Shown here piece by piece: positions 17,416 to 25,874 of a stretch of DNA of 64,000 nucleotides. Origin of the DNA: Arenibacter palladensis. GTDB lineage: Bacteria > Bacteroidota > Bacteroidia > Flavobacteriales > Flavobacteriaceae. Each line of letters begins with the position of its first letter. Within the stretch, counting starts at the first letter, position 1. The notes beneath the pieces were generated by a model. The model did not search any database. It was not told the DNA's origin and saw only the letters and a list, made by a program, of their open reading frames with translations. The stretch covers positions 91,374-155,373 of the forward strand of contig NZ_FQUX01000011.1 in NCBI RefSeq assembly GCF_900129275.1. The letters run 5' to 3'. Position numbers and translations under genes: made by a program.

Positions 17416-17437
17416 AGAATAAATGTGTACAATGATA

Positions 17438-17445
17438 CAAAGATA
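17438..17445 (-). promoter_or_regulatory. Predicted -7 box for the radical SAM gene
   Basis: Reads TATCTTTG on the minus strand, 23 bases before the ATG at 17415. Confidence 0.6.
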
Positions 17446-17533
17446 AGTGTGTTTCCAGTAATTGTCTTGGTAAATGTCCCAGGAATGCAATTGCCCAGGT
17501 AAAGAGCATTTTTAGGTAGTTTTTAAATGAAAA

Positions 17534-17558
17534 AAACTCCGGTAATCAGCCGGAGTTT
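17534..17558 (-). terminator. rpoD terminator
   Basis: A 9-bp perfect stem AAACTCCGG/CCGGAGTTT with a 7-base loop, followed by a T-run on the minus strand. It lies about 120 bases past the rpoD stop. Confidence 0.8.
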
Positions 17559-17676
17559 ATTCATCAATCAAAAAACGAACAGTCATGATAACTGTTGTTA
17601 CTGTCTACAATTTACAATTTTCGCACTAGCTTTCCAATGGGGATAAGCGATTGCGCAAAAATTTTTATTGTTAGGA

Positions 17677-18540
17677 TTAACCCAAATATGTCTTTAAGAT
17701 TTTGCTTCTTGAGGTGTGTTTAAGCCTTCTAATGGCTTTCTCCTTGATTTGGCGAACCCTTTCCCTGGTAAGGTCAAAAGTTTCCCCTATTTCCTCCAAG
17801 GTCATAGAGTGTTGCCCGGCCAATCCAAAGTATAAACGAATAACATCCGCTTCCCTTGGGGTCAAGGTTTCCAAAGCTCTTTCTATTTCGGTTCTAAGAG
17901 ATTCGTGTAACAATTCCCTGTCCGGATTTGGAGACTCCCCACTACGCAATACATCGTATAGGTTGGAATCTTCACCGTCTATCAAGGGAGCATCCATAGA
18001 TACGTGACGCCCGGAATTTTTAAGAGATTGTTTTACATCCTCTACAGTCATGTCCAATTCCTTGGCGATCTCTTCGGCAGAAGGTTGTCTTTCATGGGCT
18101 TGCTCCAAGAAGGCAAAGGTCTTATTTATCTTATTGATAGATCCAATCTTGTTCAAGGGTAGCCTTACAATACGCGATTGTTCCGCCAAAGCCTGTAATA
18201 TAGATTGGCGAATCCACCAAACTGCATAGGATATAAATTTAAAACCACGGGTTTCATCAAAACGTTGTGCAGCTTTAATCAGGCCAAGGTTACCTTCGTT
18301 GATCAAATCCGGAAGGGTCAAACCTTGATTTTGGTATTGCTTTGCAACGGAAACCACAAATCGTAAATTGGCCTTGGTCAATTTCTCAAGTGCACGTTGA
18401 TCACCTGCCTTGATCCTTTGTGCCAATTCTACTTCTTCATCTGCCGTAATTAAATCAACCTTACCTATTTCCTGTAAGTATTTATCCAAAGAAGCAGTTT
18501 CCCTATTGGTAACCTGTTTTGTAATTTTAAGCTGTCTCAT
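17677..18540 (-). CDS. rpoD: Primary RNA polymerase sigma factor (SigA/RpoD)
   Basis: A 287-residue sigma-70. It starts with [22 protein letters not shown] and goes straight into region 1.2 ([20 protein letters not shown]), so region 1.1 and the non-conserved insert are absent, as in Bacteroidota primary sigma factors. Regions 2.1-2.4 are seen as [33 protein letters not shown] and [20 protein letters not shown]. Region 3 runs from [15 protein letters not shown], and region 4.2 carries [23 protein letters not shown]. This factor recognises the TAnnTTTG/TTTG promoters found across the window. Monocistronic, with its own terminator. Confidence 0.97.
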   Translation of the reverse strand: MRQLKITKQVTNRETASLDKYLQEIGKVDLITADEEVELAQRIKAGDQRALEKLTKANLRFVVSVAKQYQNQGLTLPDLINEGNLGLIKAAQRFDETRGFKFISYAVWWIRQSILQALAEQSRIVRLPLNKIGSINKINKTFAFLEQAHERQPSAEEIAKELDMTVEDVKQSLKNSGRHVSMDAPLIDGEDSNLYDVLRSGESPNPDRELLHESLRTEIERALETLTPREADVIRLYFGLAGQHSMTLEEIGETFDLTRERVRQIKEKAIRRLKHTSRSKILKTYLG

Positions 18541-18662
18541 CGAAATTTTATTGTTCTAAATTATTTGCATTAAGCATAAGCTGCATTAGGTTATACGTTG
18601 AAAAGTTTAAAATGTTACAATTGGTCTGTTTTATTTTGCTTTTTTAGTTAAAATGCATGAAA

Positions 18663-18703
18663 AAAGCCACGCTCTCCCTTAAAAAAGGTAAAAACGTGGC
18701 TTT
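18663..18703 (-). terminator. pnp terminator
   Basis: Stem AAAGCCACG (18663-18671) / CGTGGCTTT (18695-18703), followed by T residues on the minus strand just past the pnp stop. Confidence 0.75.
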
Positions 18704-18726
18704 GGTACTGTGACAGTTATTTAAAA

Positions 18727-20946
18727 CTAGTCCCTTCTAGGCTTACGATCCCTATCTCTATTTCTATCGTTGCCTCTGTCATTTCTTCCGCGATCTTCTC
18801 GTGGTGGTCTTTCCTTATAGCCTTCAGGTTTAGGCAACAATGCCTTACGTGAAACTTTTTCTTTTCTAGTTCTTGGGTCCAAACCGAAGTACTTAACATC
18901 AAAAACATCTCCCATGTTTACTACATCGGAAACATTTTCCGTTCTTTCCCAAGCCAATTCGGATACATGAAGCAATACTTCATTGCCAGGAGCATCGGTA
19001 TATTCAACAACGGCACCAAAATCCAACATTTTAATGACCTTCACTTCGTATACGCTACCTACCACTGGTTTGAACAATAATGAATCAATTTTGGCAAGAA
19101 CCATATCAATACCTTCTTGTGAGGTACCTAGAATTTCAACAATACCTTCTTCGGTAACTGGATCTTCATTGATAACGATGGTAGTTTTGGAAGCTTTTTG
19201 CAATTCTTGGATTACTTTTCCTCCAGGTCCTATCAATGCTCCAATGAATTCGCCAGGAATAACTCTGGTGACCATTTTAGGAGCATGTGGTTTAACATCT
19301 GCATTAGGTGTAGCAATGGTGTCTACCAATTTGCTTAGGATGTGCAAACGTCCGGCACCGGCCTGTTTTAATGCGTTAACCAAAATTTCATAGGATAATC
19401 CCTTTACTTTAATGTCCATTTGGCAAGCGGTAATTCCGTCTGCGGTTCCGGTTACTTTAAAGTCCATATCCCCAAGATGATCTTCGTCACCAAGTATATC
19501 GGACAAAACAGCATATTTTCCAGTTTCGCTATCGGAAATCAATCCCATGGCAATACCGGATACAGGTTTCTTTAATTGTACCCCAGCGTCCATCAAAGCC
19601 ATAGTTCCGGCACAAACCGTTGCCATAGAAGACGAACCGTTGGATTCCAATACTTCCGATACCACACGTACTGTGTAAGGACAATCCTCAGGGACCATTC
19701 CTTTAAGCGCACGTTGCGCCAAGTTACCATGTCCTACTTCTCTACGGGAAGTACCTCTAATAGGTCTGGCTTCTCCAGTTGAGAAAGGAGGGAAGTTGTA
19801 ATGTAGGTAGAAAGTTTCCTCTCCTTCAAAAGAAGGCATGTCTATTTGGTTGGCTTCCCTTGAAGTTCCCAAAGTTACCGTAGCCAAAGCTTGGGTTTCT
19901 CCACGAGTAAATATAGCGGAACCGTGGGTTGAAGGTAAATAATCAACCTCACACCAGATTGGTCTAATTTCATCGGTTTTTCTACCGTCCAAACGTAGTC
20001 CGTCATTCAAGGTAAGGTCCCTAACCGCAGCTTTTTCTGCTTTATAGTAGTATTTGGAAACCATATCCCCGAAATCTGCCAATTCTTCTTCAGAAAAAGT
20101 AGCTTTTATTTCTTCTTTTATAGCGTCGAAAGCTGCACTTCTTTCATGCTTTGCCGAACCGGCTTTTGCAATGGCATATACCTTATCATAAGCCATGTCG
20201 TGGATTTTCTTGGCCAATTCCTCATCTTCCCTTTCTGGCTCGTACTCACGAACTTCTTTTTTGCCAAATGCTTCTGCCAACTTAATTTGGGCAGCACATT
20301 GTACCTTAATGGCATCATGGGCAAATTTAATGGCTTCTACCATTTCCTCCTCAGAGATTTCTTTCATTTCACCTTCAACCATCATTACAGAATCTGCTGA
20401 AGCTCCAATGACCATATCGATATCGGATACCAATAATTGAGCCCTGGTTGGGTTGATTATGAATTTGCCATCAATACGACCAACCCTCACTTCTGAAATA
20501 GCACATTCAAACGGAAAATCTGAAAGTTGAATGGCAGCGGAAGCGGCCAATCCTGCCATAGCATCTGGCATAACATCCTCATCATGGGACATTAATTGAA
20601 TCATCACCTGGGTTTCAGCATGGTAATCCTTTGGGAAAAGTGGACGTAAAACACGATCCACCAATCTCATAGTCAATACTTCACCGTCACTAGGTCTTGC
20701 TTCCCTTTTGAAAAAACCTCCTGGATAACGCCCGGAAGCCGCAAATTTTTCACGGTAATCTACCGTAAGTGGAAGGAAATCCACATCACTTTGTTTGTAA
20801 TTGGAAACTACTGTACATAACAACATACATTTTCCAGACTGTACAACAACAGAACCATGGGCCTGTTTTGCCAATTTTCCGGTTTCGATAGAAATTTCCC
20901 TACCGTCCCCAAGGTCAATGACCTCTCTAAATACTTTTGGTATCAT
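18727..20946 (-). CDS. pnp: Polynucleotide phosphorylase
   Basis: A 739-residue 3'-5' exoribonuclease that degrades RNA by phosphorolysis. Domains in order: RNase PH 1 (from [20 protein letters not shown]), a helical linker, RNase PH 2 ([20 protein letters not shown], and the [12 protein letters not shown] catalytic acids), a KH domain with [14 protein letters not shown] near residue 575, and an S1 domain ([20 protein letters not shown]). The last 35 residues are an Arg/Asp/Asn-rich tail ([18 protein letters not shown]), longer than in many homologues and possibly an RNA- or partner-binding extension. It lies downstream of rpsO, the usual order, but each has its own terminator here. Confidence 0.97.
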   Translation of the reverse strand: MIPKVFREVIDLGDGREISIETGKLAKQAHGSVVVQSGKCMLLCTVVSNYKQSDVDFLPLTVDYREKFAASGRYPGGFFKREARPSDGEVLTMRLVDRVLRPLFPKDYHAETQVMIQLMSHDEDVMPDAMAGLAASAAIQLSDFPFECAISEVRVGRIDGKFIINPTRAQLLVSDIDMVIGASADSVMMVEGEMKEISEEEMVEAIKFAHDAIKVQCAAQIKLAEAFGKKEVREYEPEREDEELAKKIHDMAYDKVYAIAKAGSAKHERSAAFDAIKEEIKATFSEEELADFGDMVSKYYYKAEKAAVRDLTLNDGLRLDGRKTDEIRPIWCEVDYLPSTHGSAIFTRGETQALATVTLGTSREANQIDMPSFEGEETFYLHYNFPPFSTGEARPIRGTSRREVGHGNLAQRALKGMVPEDCPYTVRVVSEVLESNGSSSMATVCAGTMALMDAGVQLKKPVSGIAMGLISDSETGKYAVLSDILGDEDHLGDMDFKVTGTADGITACQMDIKVKGLSYEILVNALKQAGAGRLHILSKLVDTIATPNADVKPHAPKMVTRVIPGEFIGALIGPGGKVIQELQKASKTTIVINEDPVTEEGIVEILGTSQEGIDMVLAKIDSLLFKPVVGSVYEVKVIKMLDFGAVVEYTDAPGNEVLLHVSELAWERTENVSDVVNMGDVFDVKYFGLDPRTRKEKVSRKALLPKPEGYKERPPREDRGRNDRGNDRNRDRDRKPRRD

Positions 20947-20958
20947 AAATACGAATTA

Positions 20959-20980
20959 AAACCTGTCTCATTACAGGTTT
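20959..20980 (-). promoter_or_regulatory. Hairpin in the pnp leader
   Basis: AAACCTGT (20959-20966) and ACAGGTTT (20973-20980) form an 8-bp stem immediately upstream of the pnp start. A second small hairpin (CGTCT/AGACG) lies near 20998-21012. pnp leaders in other bacteria are autoregulated through hairpins; a role here is inferred. Confidence 0.45.
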
Positions 20981-21139
20981 GTTAAACAATGGTCTTTCGT
21001 CTGTTATAGACGCGTTGTTGTGTTGTAGTTGTGTGTTGTTGACCAATGAAAAACTATGTGCAAGCTTTTTGTTTTTGCCCTAAGCTATGCCTATGGGACT
21101 TTACAATAGTATTGAAAAACAATAATACTGATATTGTAA

Positions 21140-21168
21140 AAAAGGGGAAAGTAACACTTTCCCCTTTT
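21140..21168. terminator. rpsO terminator
   Basis: A perfect 12-bp stem AAAAGGGGAAAG (21140-21151) / CTTTCCCCTTTT (21157-21168) with a 5-base loop, starting a few bases after the rpsO stop. Confidence 0.85.
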
Positions 21169-21174
21169 GGTAAA

Positions 21175-21444
21175 TTATTTTCTAATTCCTAATTCCTTAA
21201 TTATTGCACGATATCTAATGATATCCTTTTTAATCAAGTAATCTAAAAGAGATCTTCTCTTACCTACCAACTTTACCAAAGAACGCTCAGTGTTAAAATC
21301 TTTACGGTTCTTTTTCAAATGCTCGGTCAAGTGGTTGATTCTGTGGGTAAACAAGGCTATCTGCCCTTCAGCAGAACCTGTGTTTTTTTCTTCCCCGCCG
21401 TGTTTTTTAAAAATCTCGGCCTTTACTTCTTTTGTTAAATACAT
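21175..21444 (-). CDS. rpsO: 30S ribosomal protein S15
   Basis: An 89-residue protein, the standard S15 length, binding 16S rRNA helix 22 early in small-subunit assembly. It is recognised by KKHGGEEKNTGSAEGQIALFTHRINHLTEHLK, the KDFNTERSLVKLVGKRRSLLDYL core and the final YRAIIKELGIRK. It has its own TAnnTTTG promoter about 53 bases upstream and a strong terminator directly after the stop. Little pnp expression is therefore expected by read-through, although the rpsO-pnp order is conserved. Confidence 0.97.
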   Translation of the reverse strand: MYLTKEVKAEIFKKHGGEEKNTGSAEGQIALFTHRINHLTEHLKKNRKDFNTERSLVKLVGKRRSLLDYLIKKDIIRYRAIIKELGIRK

Positions 21445-21497
21445 TCCAATATTATTTTAATGATTTTTATGTACATGATTGATTTTCAATCAGGGCG

Positions 21498-21505
21498 CAA
21501 AGATA
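21498..21505 (-). promoter_or_regulatory. Predicted -7 box for rpsO
   Basis: Reads TATCTTTG on the minus strand. The leader between it and the ATG contains a short GATTG/CAATC hairpin. Confidence 0.65.
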
Positions 21506-21693
21506 GACTTTTTTTTAGAAACCTGGTGCTATCCCAATATTTTTTGAAGTGTGGATTAAACTTTTTTAAGAATATGGCGTCCTATTATAAAACGTTAAAG
21601 AAATGTTATTGTCTCATTGGCAATGATGGATCTGAGCGCTGGCCGGCGATAGAATTGAAATTTTTATTATTGTAAACATTAAAATCAAAACAG

Positions 21694-22554
21694 ATGAAAA
21701 AAAGTCTCAAAAATTCGAACTTAACAGGATGGTTGCTAATGGTCTTATTGGTAATGGGTTCCTGTAACAATGAAGAGTCCACCAATGTGGAAGAGGATGC
21801 CACCTTTGAAGTGGCCGAACTTGTCGCTAGCGATGAGGCCGATTTAATTTCGGAAGAAATAGCTAACATAGGTGAGGATGTATATGCCACCGAGGAGATC
21901 AGGGCTACCTCAAAATCGTTCTTTCTTTCCAATTTTTTACCGGAATGCGTCACTATAACAACAGTGGTTTCCGGTGATACCAAAGAAACTACCATAGATT
22001 TTGGAGAGGGTTGCGAAATGCCCAATGGTAATCTATTAAGTGGAATTATCCATTTAAGTTATGCCAAGGATATGGATGCGGCAACCAAGACCATTAGCCT
22101 TTCCCTAGAGGATTTCACCTTTAATGAGGTGGCTGTAACGGGCGGAGCTACCTTGGTGCGCCAACGTTCCAATGATAATGGTAATCCCCAATCCGATGCC
22201 GTAGCCAGTTATAACGGAGTATGGTCGGATGGAAGTGTGGCCAGTTTTACTGGAAATAGGACCCGGGAGTGGGTAGAAGGTTACGGTTCCGGATTTTGGG
22301 CCGATAATGTTTTCCTTATTTCTGGGAAGGGTACCTATACCAATAAGGCGGGTGATGTCTATTCCAGGGAAACTATAAGCTCCCTTCGCAGGGAATTGTC
22401 CTGCCGGTTTATCGTTAGTGGGGTCTTGGAAGTTTCTAAAAACGATTCTACTATTAGTCTCGATTTTGGAGATGGCAGTTGTGATGCCAAGGGCATGTTG
22501 ACCTTTCCTAATGGAGAAACCAAGGAGATTCTTTTAAGAAGGTTTAATAAGTAG
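21694..22554 (+). CDS. Orphan lipoprotein with internal repeat
   Basis: A 286-residue predicted lipoprotein: a signal peptide (LTGWLLMVLLVMGSC, lipobox MGSC) is followed by an acidic linker. I do not recognise a named family. Two segments echo each other: TIDFGEGCEMPNGNLLSGII near residue 105, and SLDFGDGSCDAKGMLTFPNG near the C-terminus. This suggests a duplicated beta-rich unit with a DFGxGxC core. Four cysteines lie outside the signal (three within or near these units). Surface or periplasmic location is expected; the function is unknown. It is monocistronic with its own terminator. Confidence 0.7.
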   Translation: MKKSLKNSNLTGWLLMVLLVMGSCNNEESTNVEEDATFEVAELVASDEADLISEEIANIGEDVYATEEIRATSKSFFLSNFLPECVTITTVVSGDTKETTIDFGEGCEMPNGNLLSGIIHLSYAKDMDAATKTISLSLEDFTFNEVAVTGGATLVRQRSNDNGNPQSDAVASYNGVWSDGSVASFTGNRTREWVEGYGSGFWADNVFLISGKGTYTNKAGDVYSRETISSLRRELSCRFIVSGVLEVSKNDSTISLDFGDGSCDAKGMLTFPNGETKEILLRRFNK

Positions 22555-22568
22555 TGGATTGCATAATT

Positions 22569-22605
22569 AAAAAGGCTCTGATCATGATCAGGGCCTTTTG
22601 TTTTT
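22569..22605 (+). terminator. Terminator of the orphan lipoprotein gene
   Basis: A long stem built on AAAAGGC...GCCTTTT with an inner CTGATCATGATCAG palindrome, followed by TTTGTTTTT on the plus strand. Confidence 0.85.
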
Positions 22606-22611
22606 ATACTC

Positions 22612-22781
22612 TAACAGGATTGTTTTCTATTAGATCTATATAAAGATTAATTTTCTTTTTAAGATCCCTTCGATGTACTATAAAGTCCAAAAATCCATGT
22701 TCCTGTAGGAATTCCGCGGTTTGAAAACCTTCCGGCAATTCTTTACCGGTTGCCTCCTTAACCACAGGTGGGCCGGCAAAA
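22612..22781 (-). pseudogene. Duplicated 3' end of accD (remnant)
   Basis: These 170 bases align without gaps to 23871-24040, the true 3' end of accD, with about 9 mismatches. On the minus strand they encode the AccD C-terminus in frame through [20 protein letters not shown] to LIENNPVRV, with a stop a few codons on. Of the differences that fall in clear codons, most are silent; one changes Arg to Pro in GPRVV and the last residues differ. Homology ends abruptly at 22781, so it is a promoterless fragment. It probably marks an insertion or recombination with DNA from a related strain. Confidence 0.85.
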
Positions 22782-22946
22782 TCTAAAATATGGATTCCTT
22801 CAATGCCTCTCGGGCCTGCCCAGAGGTAGTTTACTTGTGGTATATGAATCTATAATTTAATATGTAAATCACGGGCAAATTTATTTTGAGGGCTAAGAAA
22901 TACTAGAAGAGAAAAGTATATCGTTATATTTAAAATATTTTGTCAT

Positions 22947-23711
22947 ATGCGCATTATTAGATTTGGAACATATTCTTTTAAGATTAAGTCCTATTCTTCG
23001 AATGAAATTGGATTACGGGAGTCGTCTAATATGACATTTATTATTTACCAAAGAATTTTCCACTTTTGGTATATTCCTATATTTCCAATCGATAAATTTT
23101 GGACAATAAAAGATAGCGTTACAGGTAAGCAAATAACTGATACCACCCCAAAAATGCGCTCTGCAATCGATCTGAAATTGATTAAACAAAAAACTCCTAT
23201 TTGGAGTTATTCTGGATTATTGTTATTTGCAATTCCTATATTGTTTCTATTGATTTATGCCATATACGGAAGTGTAAATGAAATTGTAGCAGGATCAAAA
23301 AAGAACTTCGCAAAAAATAATCGTATTGATTTAAAGGAAGAATTAGTGCGAGACCCGCAAATAAATGATTTGTATACTTTTAAGACTTTGAATGTTGATA
23401 GGGTAACTGATATGAATGGCCACTTTGTTAAATACGAACCTTCCTATTATTCTTCGCCATACAATGTGGACTATATGGTAAATTATATTTCACGGGATTC
23501 TATCGGTTTTGAGTTTTTAAAAAGAAAATCATTTGATTACGCTTATGGACTTAAAAAAGAATTTAGGCTTTCAAAGAAGGATATAATCTTAGCGACAAAG
23601 AATTTCCAAGACTTAGAAGTTTATGAGTATCAAAAAAAATCAAATGCCAAATCAAAAGATATAGTTGGTATTTTTAAAATTAGTAGGGAACAGCAGCAAG
23701 ACAATAATTAG
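22947..23711 (+). CDS. Orphan membrane protein between accD repeats
   Basis: A 254-residue protein I cannot assign. The N-terminal part has IIYQRIFHFWYIPIFPIDKFWTI, a pattern seen in small envelope or stress proteins that begin with a short conserved strand region. One strong membrane segment follows at about residues 83-106 (YSGLLLFAIPILFLLIYAIY). The rest is a charged, probably extracytoplasmic or cytoplasmic domain with many Lys, Asp and Tyr. Codon use is visibly more AT-rich than in its neighbours. It lies exactly between the accD fragment and intact accD, so it is probably acquired cargo. Confidence 0.6.
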   Translation: MRIIRFGTYSFKIKSYSSNEIGLRESSNMTFIIYQRIFHFWYIPIFPIDKFWTIKDSVTGKQITDTTPKMRSAIDLKLIKQKTPIWSYSGLLLFAIPILFLLIYAIYGSVNEIVAGSKKNFAKNNRIDLKEELVRDPQINDLYTFKTLNVDRVTDMNGHFVKYEPSYYSSPYNVDYMVNYISRDSIGFEFLKRKSFDYAYGLKKEFRLSKKDIILATKNFQDLEVYEYQKKSNAKSKDIVGIFKISREQQQDNN

Positions 23712-23795
23712 CCGAAGCATTCAATCACAAGAAGACCGCGAAAACATTGTATTTCGAACCATCGCAACATCTAGGTAGTTTGCTTTATAAAAAAA

Positions 23796-23830
23796 ATCGC
23801 TATTCGTAATGATTCATTACAAATAGCGAT
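23796..23830 (-). terminator. accD terminator
   Basis: An extended palindrome: ATCGCTATT/AATAGCGAT outside and GTAATGA/TCATTAC inside, followed on the minus strand by a run of T. Confidence 0.85.
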
Positions 23831-23856
23831 CAATAAATCGTTCCTATATAAAAAAA

Positions 23857-24723
23857 TTAATTGGTCGTTCTTACAGGATTATTTTCTATCAAATCTATGT
23901 AGAGATTAATTTTCTTTTTAAGATCCCTTCGATGTACTATAAAGTCCAAAAACCCATGTTCCTGAAGGAATTCCGCGGTTTGAAAACCTTCCGGCAATTC
24001 TTTACCGGTTGCCTCCTTAACCACACGTGGGCCGGCAAAACCGATCAAGGCACCCGGTTCGGAAATATTTATATCGCCCAACATGGCATAGGAAGCTGTT
24101 GTTCCTCCAGTGGTCGGATCCGTACACAGGGAAATATAAGGTATGCCTGCATCCGCAAGTTGCGCCAACTTGGCCGCTGTTTTGGCCAATTGCATAAGGG
24201 ATAATGCAGCTTCCATCATACGTGCACCTCCGGATTTGGAAATCATTACAAAAGGGATTTTCTTTTTGATGGAATAATCGATGCCCCTCGCTATTTTCTC
24301 TCCTACCACACTACCCATAGAACCACCAATAAAACTGAAGTCCATGCAGCAAATAACTACATCCTTGCCCATGGATTTACCTACTCCGGTCCTTACGGCA
24401 TCCTTAAGGCCTGTTTTTGCCTCGGCCGCCTTTAGACGATCCGCATACTTTTTGGTGTCTTCAAATTTTAAAGGATCCTTGGAAGTAAGTTTGGCATCTA
24501 GTTCGGTAAATTTATTATTGTCGAAAAGTATTTCGAAATACTCCTTACTACCTATTCGTACATGATAATCATCCTCTGGGCTAACATAAAAATTCTTTGC
24601 CAACTCATCGGATTCTACAATTTTTCCGGTTGGGGATTTGTACCAAAGGCCCCTTGGGGTATCCTTTTTCTGATCCGTGGCAGTTTGTATTCCTTTTTCC
24701 TTTCTTTTAAACCAAGACGACAT
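23857..24723 (-). CDS. accD: Acetyl-CoA carboxylase carboxyltransferase subunit beta
   Basis: A 288-residue beta subunit of the carboxyltransferase that makes malonyl-CoA for fatty-acid synthesis. The crotonase-type core is clear: [62 protein letters not shown] and IGFAGPRVV. The N-terminal zinc ribbon of the E. coli enzyme is altered: [20 protein letters not shown]...[10 protein letters not shown] has no cysteine at any of the four ligand positions. This is common in Bacteroidota AccD as far as I know. It lies 24 bp behind fbaA and is probably co-transcribed. Its 3' end has a 95 percent identical partial copy at 22612-22781. Confidence 0.95.
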   Translation of the reverse strand: MSSWFKRKEKGIQTATDQKKDTPRGLWYKSPTGKIVESDELAKNFYVSPEDDYHVRIGSKEYFEILFDNNKFTELDAKLTSKDPLKFEDTKKYADRLKAAEAKTGLKDAVRTGVGKSMGKDVVICCMDFSFIGGSMGSVVGEKIARGIDYSIKKKIPFVMISKSGGARMMEAALSLMQLAKTAAKLAQLADAGIPYISLCTDPTTGGTTASYAMLGDINISEPGALIGFAGPRVVKEATGKELPEGFQTAEFLQEHGFLDFIVHRRDLKKKINLYIDLIENNPVRTTN

Positions 24724-24747
24724 AAGCTCTCTTTTTGGGTTGGGGGA

Positions 24748-25815
24748 TTATAGGGTATTTACATTATTAAGGTCTTCAAAAGCCTTTTTTAGACGTGTAA
24801 CAAACGTTTTTTCTCCTTCTCTCAACCAAACGCGTGGGTCGTAAAACTTTTTATTAGGCTCGTCGGCCCCGTTTGGATTTCCGATCTGGGATTGTAAATA
24901 ATCTTTTTTACCTTGAATATAGTCCCTAATTCCTTCCAAGAAGGCATACTGAAGATCGGTATCGATATTCATTTTAATAACACCGTATCCAATAGCCTCA
25001 CGTATTTCCTCTACGGTAGATCCCGATCCACCATGGAATACAAAATCGATATGGTTGTGCTCCACCCCGTATTTTTTAGTAACGAATTCTTGGGAATTTT
25101 TAAGGATTTTTGGGGTCAATTTTACGTTTCCTGGCTTGTATACACCGTGTACATTCCCAAAAGCGGCCGCTATGGTAAATTTAGGGCTAACTTTGGATAA
25201 CTCCTCGTAAGCATAGGCAACCTCTTCCGGTTGTGTGTAAAGTTTGGAATCGTCCACATCGGAGTTGTCCACACCATCCTCTTCACCTCCGGTAATTCCC
25301 AATTCTATTTCCAGGGTCATTCCCATCTTGCTCATTCTGGCAAGATATTTTTTGCAAATTTCAATATTCTCCTCAATGGGCTCCTCCGATAAGTCTATCA
25401 TATGAGAGCTGTATAGCGGTTTTCCAGTTTCTTTGAAGTGTTTTTCACTTGCATCCAACAAACCATCTATCCAAGGCAATAATTTTTTTGCACAATGGTC
25501 TGTGTGCAAAATAACGGTTGCACCATAGGCTTCGGCCAATTGATGAACATGTTTTGCTCCTGCCACTGCACCTAAAATGGCGGCTTGTTGACCGTCATTT
25601 GATAATCCTTTTCCTGCATTGAACTGTGCTCCTCCGTTAGAGAACTGTATAATTACGGGAGCATTTAAACTGGCAGCAGTTTCCAAAACTCCGTTAATAG
25701 TGTTCGATCCTATAACATTAACAGCAGGTAGGGCAAATCCTTTTTCCTTGGCATAATTGAAAATTTTCTGTACCTCATCTCCGGTTGCAACTCCTGGTTT
25801 AATATTGTGTGCCAT
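24748..25815 (-). CDS. fbaA: Class II fructose-bisphosphate aldolase
   Basis: A 355-residue zinc-dependent aldolase, splitting fructose 1,6-bisphosphate into two triose phosphates in glycolysis and reversing this in gluconeogenesis. Zinc and active-site motifs are present: TVILHTDHCAKK, EIELGITGGEEDGVDNS, AAFGNVHGVYKPG, DFVFHGGSGS and IKMNIDTDLQYAF. The length fits the class IIA (E. coli FbaA) subgroup. It is the first gene of a likely fbaA-accD unit with a TAnnTTTG promoter 37 bp upstream. Confidence 0.96.
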   Translation of the reverse strand: MAHNIKPGVATGDEVQKIFNYAKEKGFALPAVNVIGSNTINGVLETAASLNAPVIIQFSNGGAQFNAGKGLSNDGQQAAILGAVAGAKHVHQLAEAYGATVILHTDHCAKKLLPWIDGLLDASEKHFKETGKPLYSSHMIDLSEEPIEENIEICKKYLARMSKMGMTLEIELGITGGEEDGVDNSDVDDSKLYTQPEEVAYAYEELSKVSPKFTIAAAFGNVHGVYKPGNVKLTPKILKNSQEFVTKKYGVEHNHIDFVFHGGSGSTVEEIREAIGYGVIKMNIDTDLQYAFLEGIRDYIQGKKDYLQSQIGNPNGADEPNKKFYDPRVWLREGEKTFVTRLKKAFEDLNNVNTL

Positions 25816-25851
25816 ATTCTTGTTTTAGTGTAGTTAATTAAAAAGATGCGA

Positions 25852-25859
25852 CAAAAGTA
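25852..25859 (-). promoter_or_regulatory. Predicted -7 box for fbaA
   Basis: Reads TACTTTTG on the minus strand, 37 bases before the ATG. Confidence 0.6.
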
Positions 25860-25874
25860 ATAAAATAATCAGCT

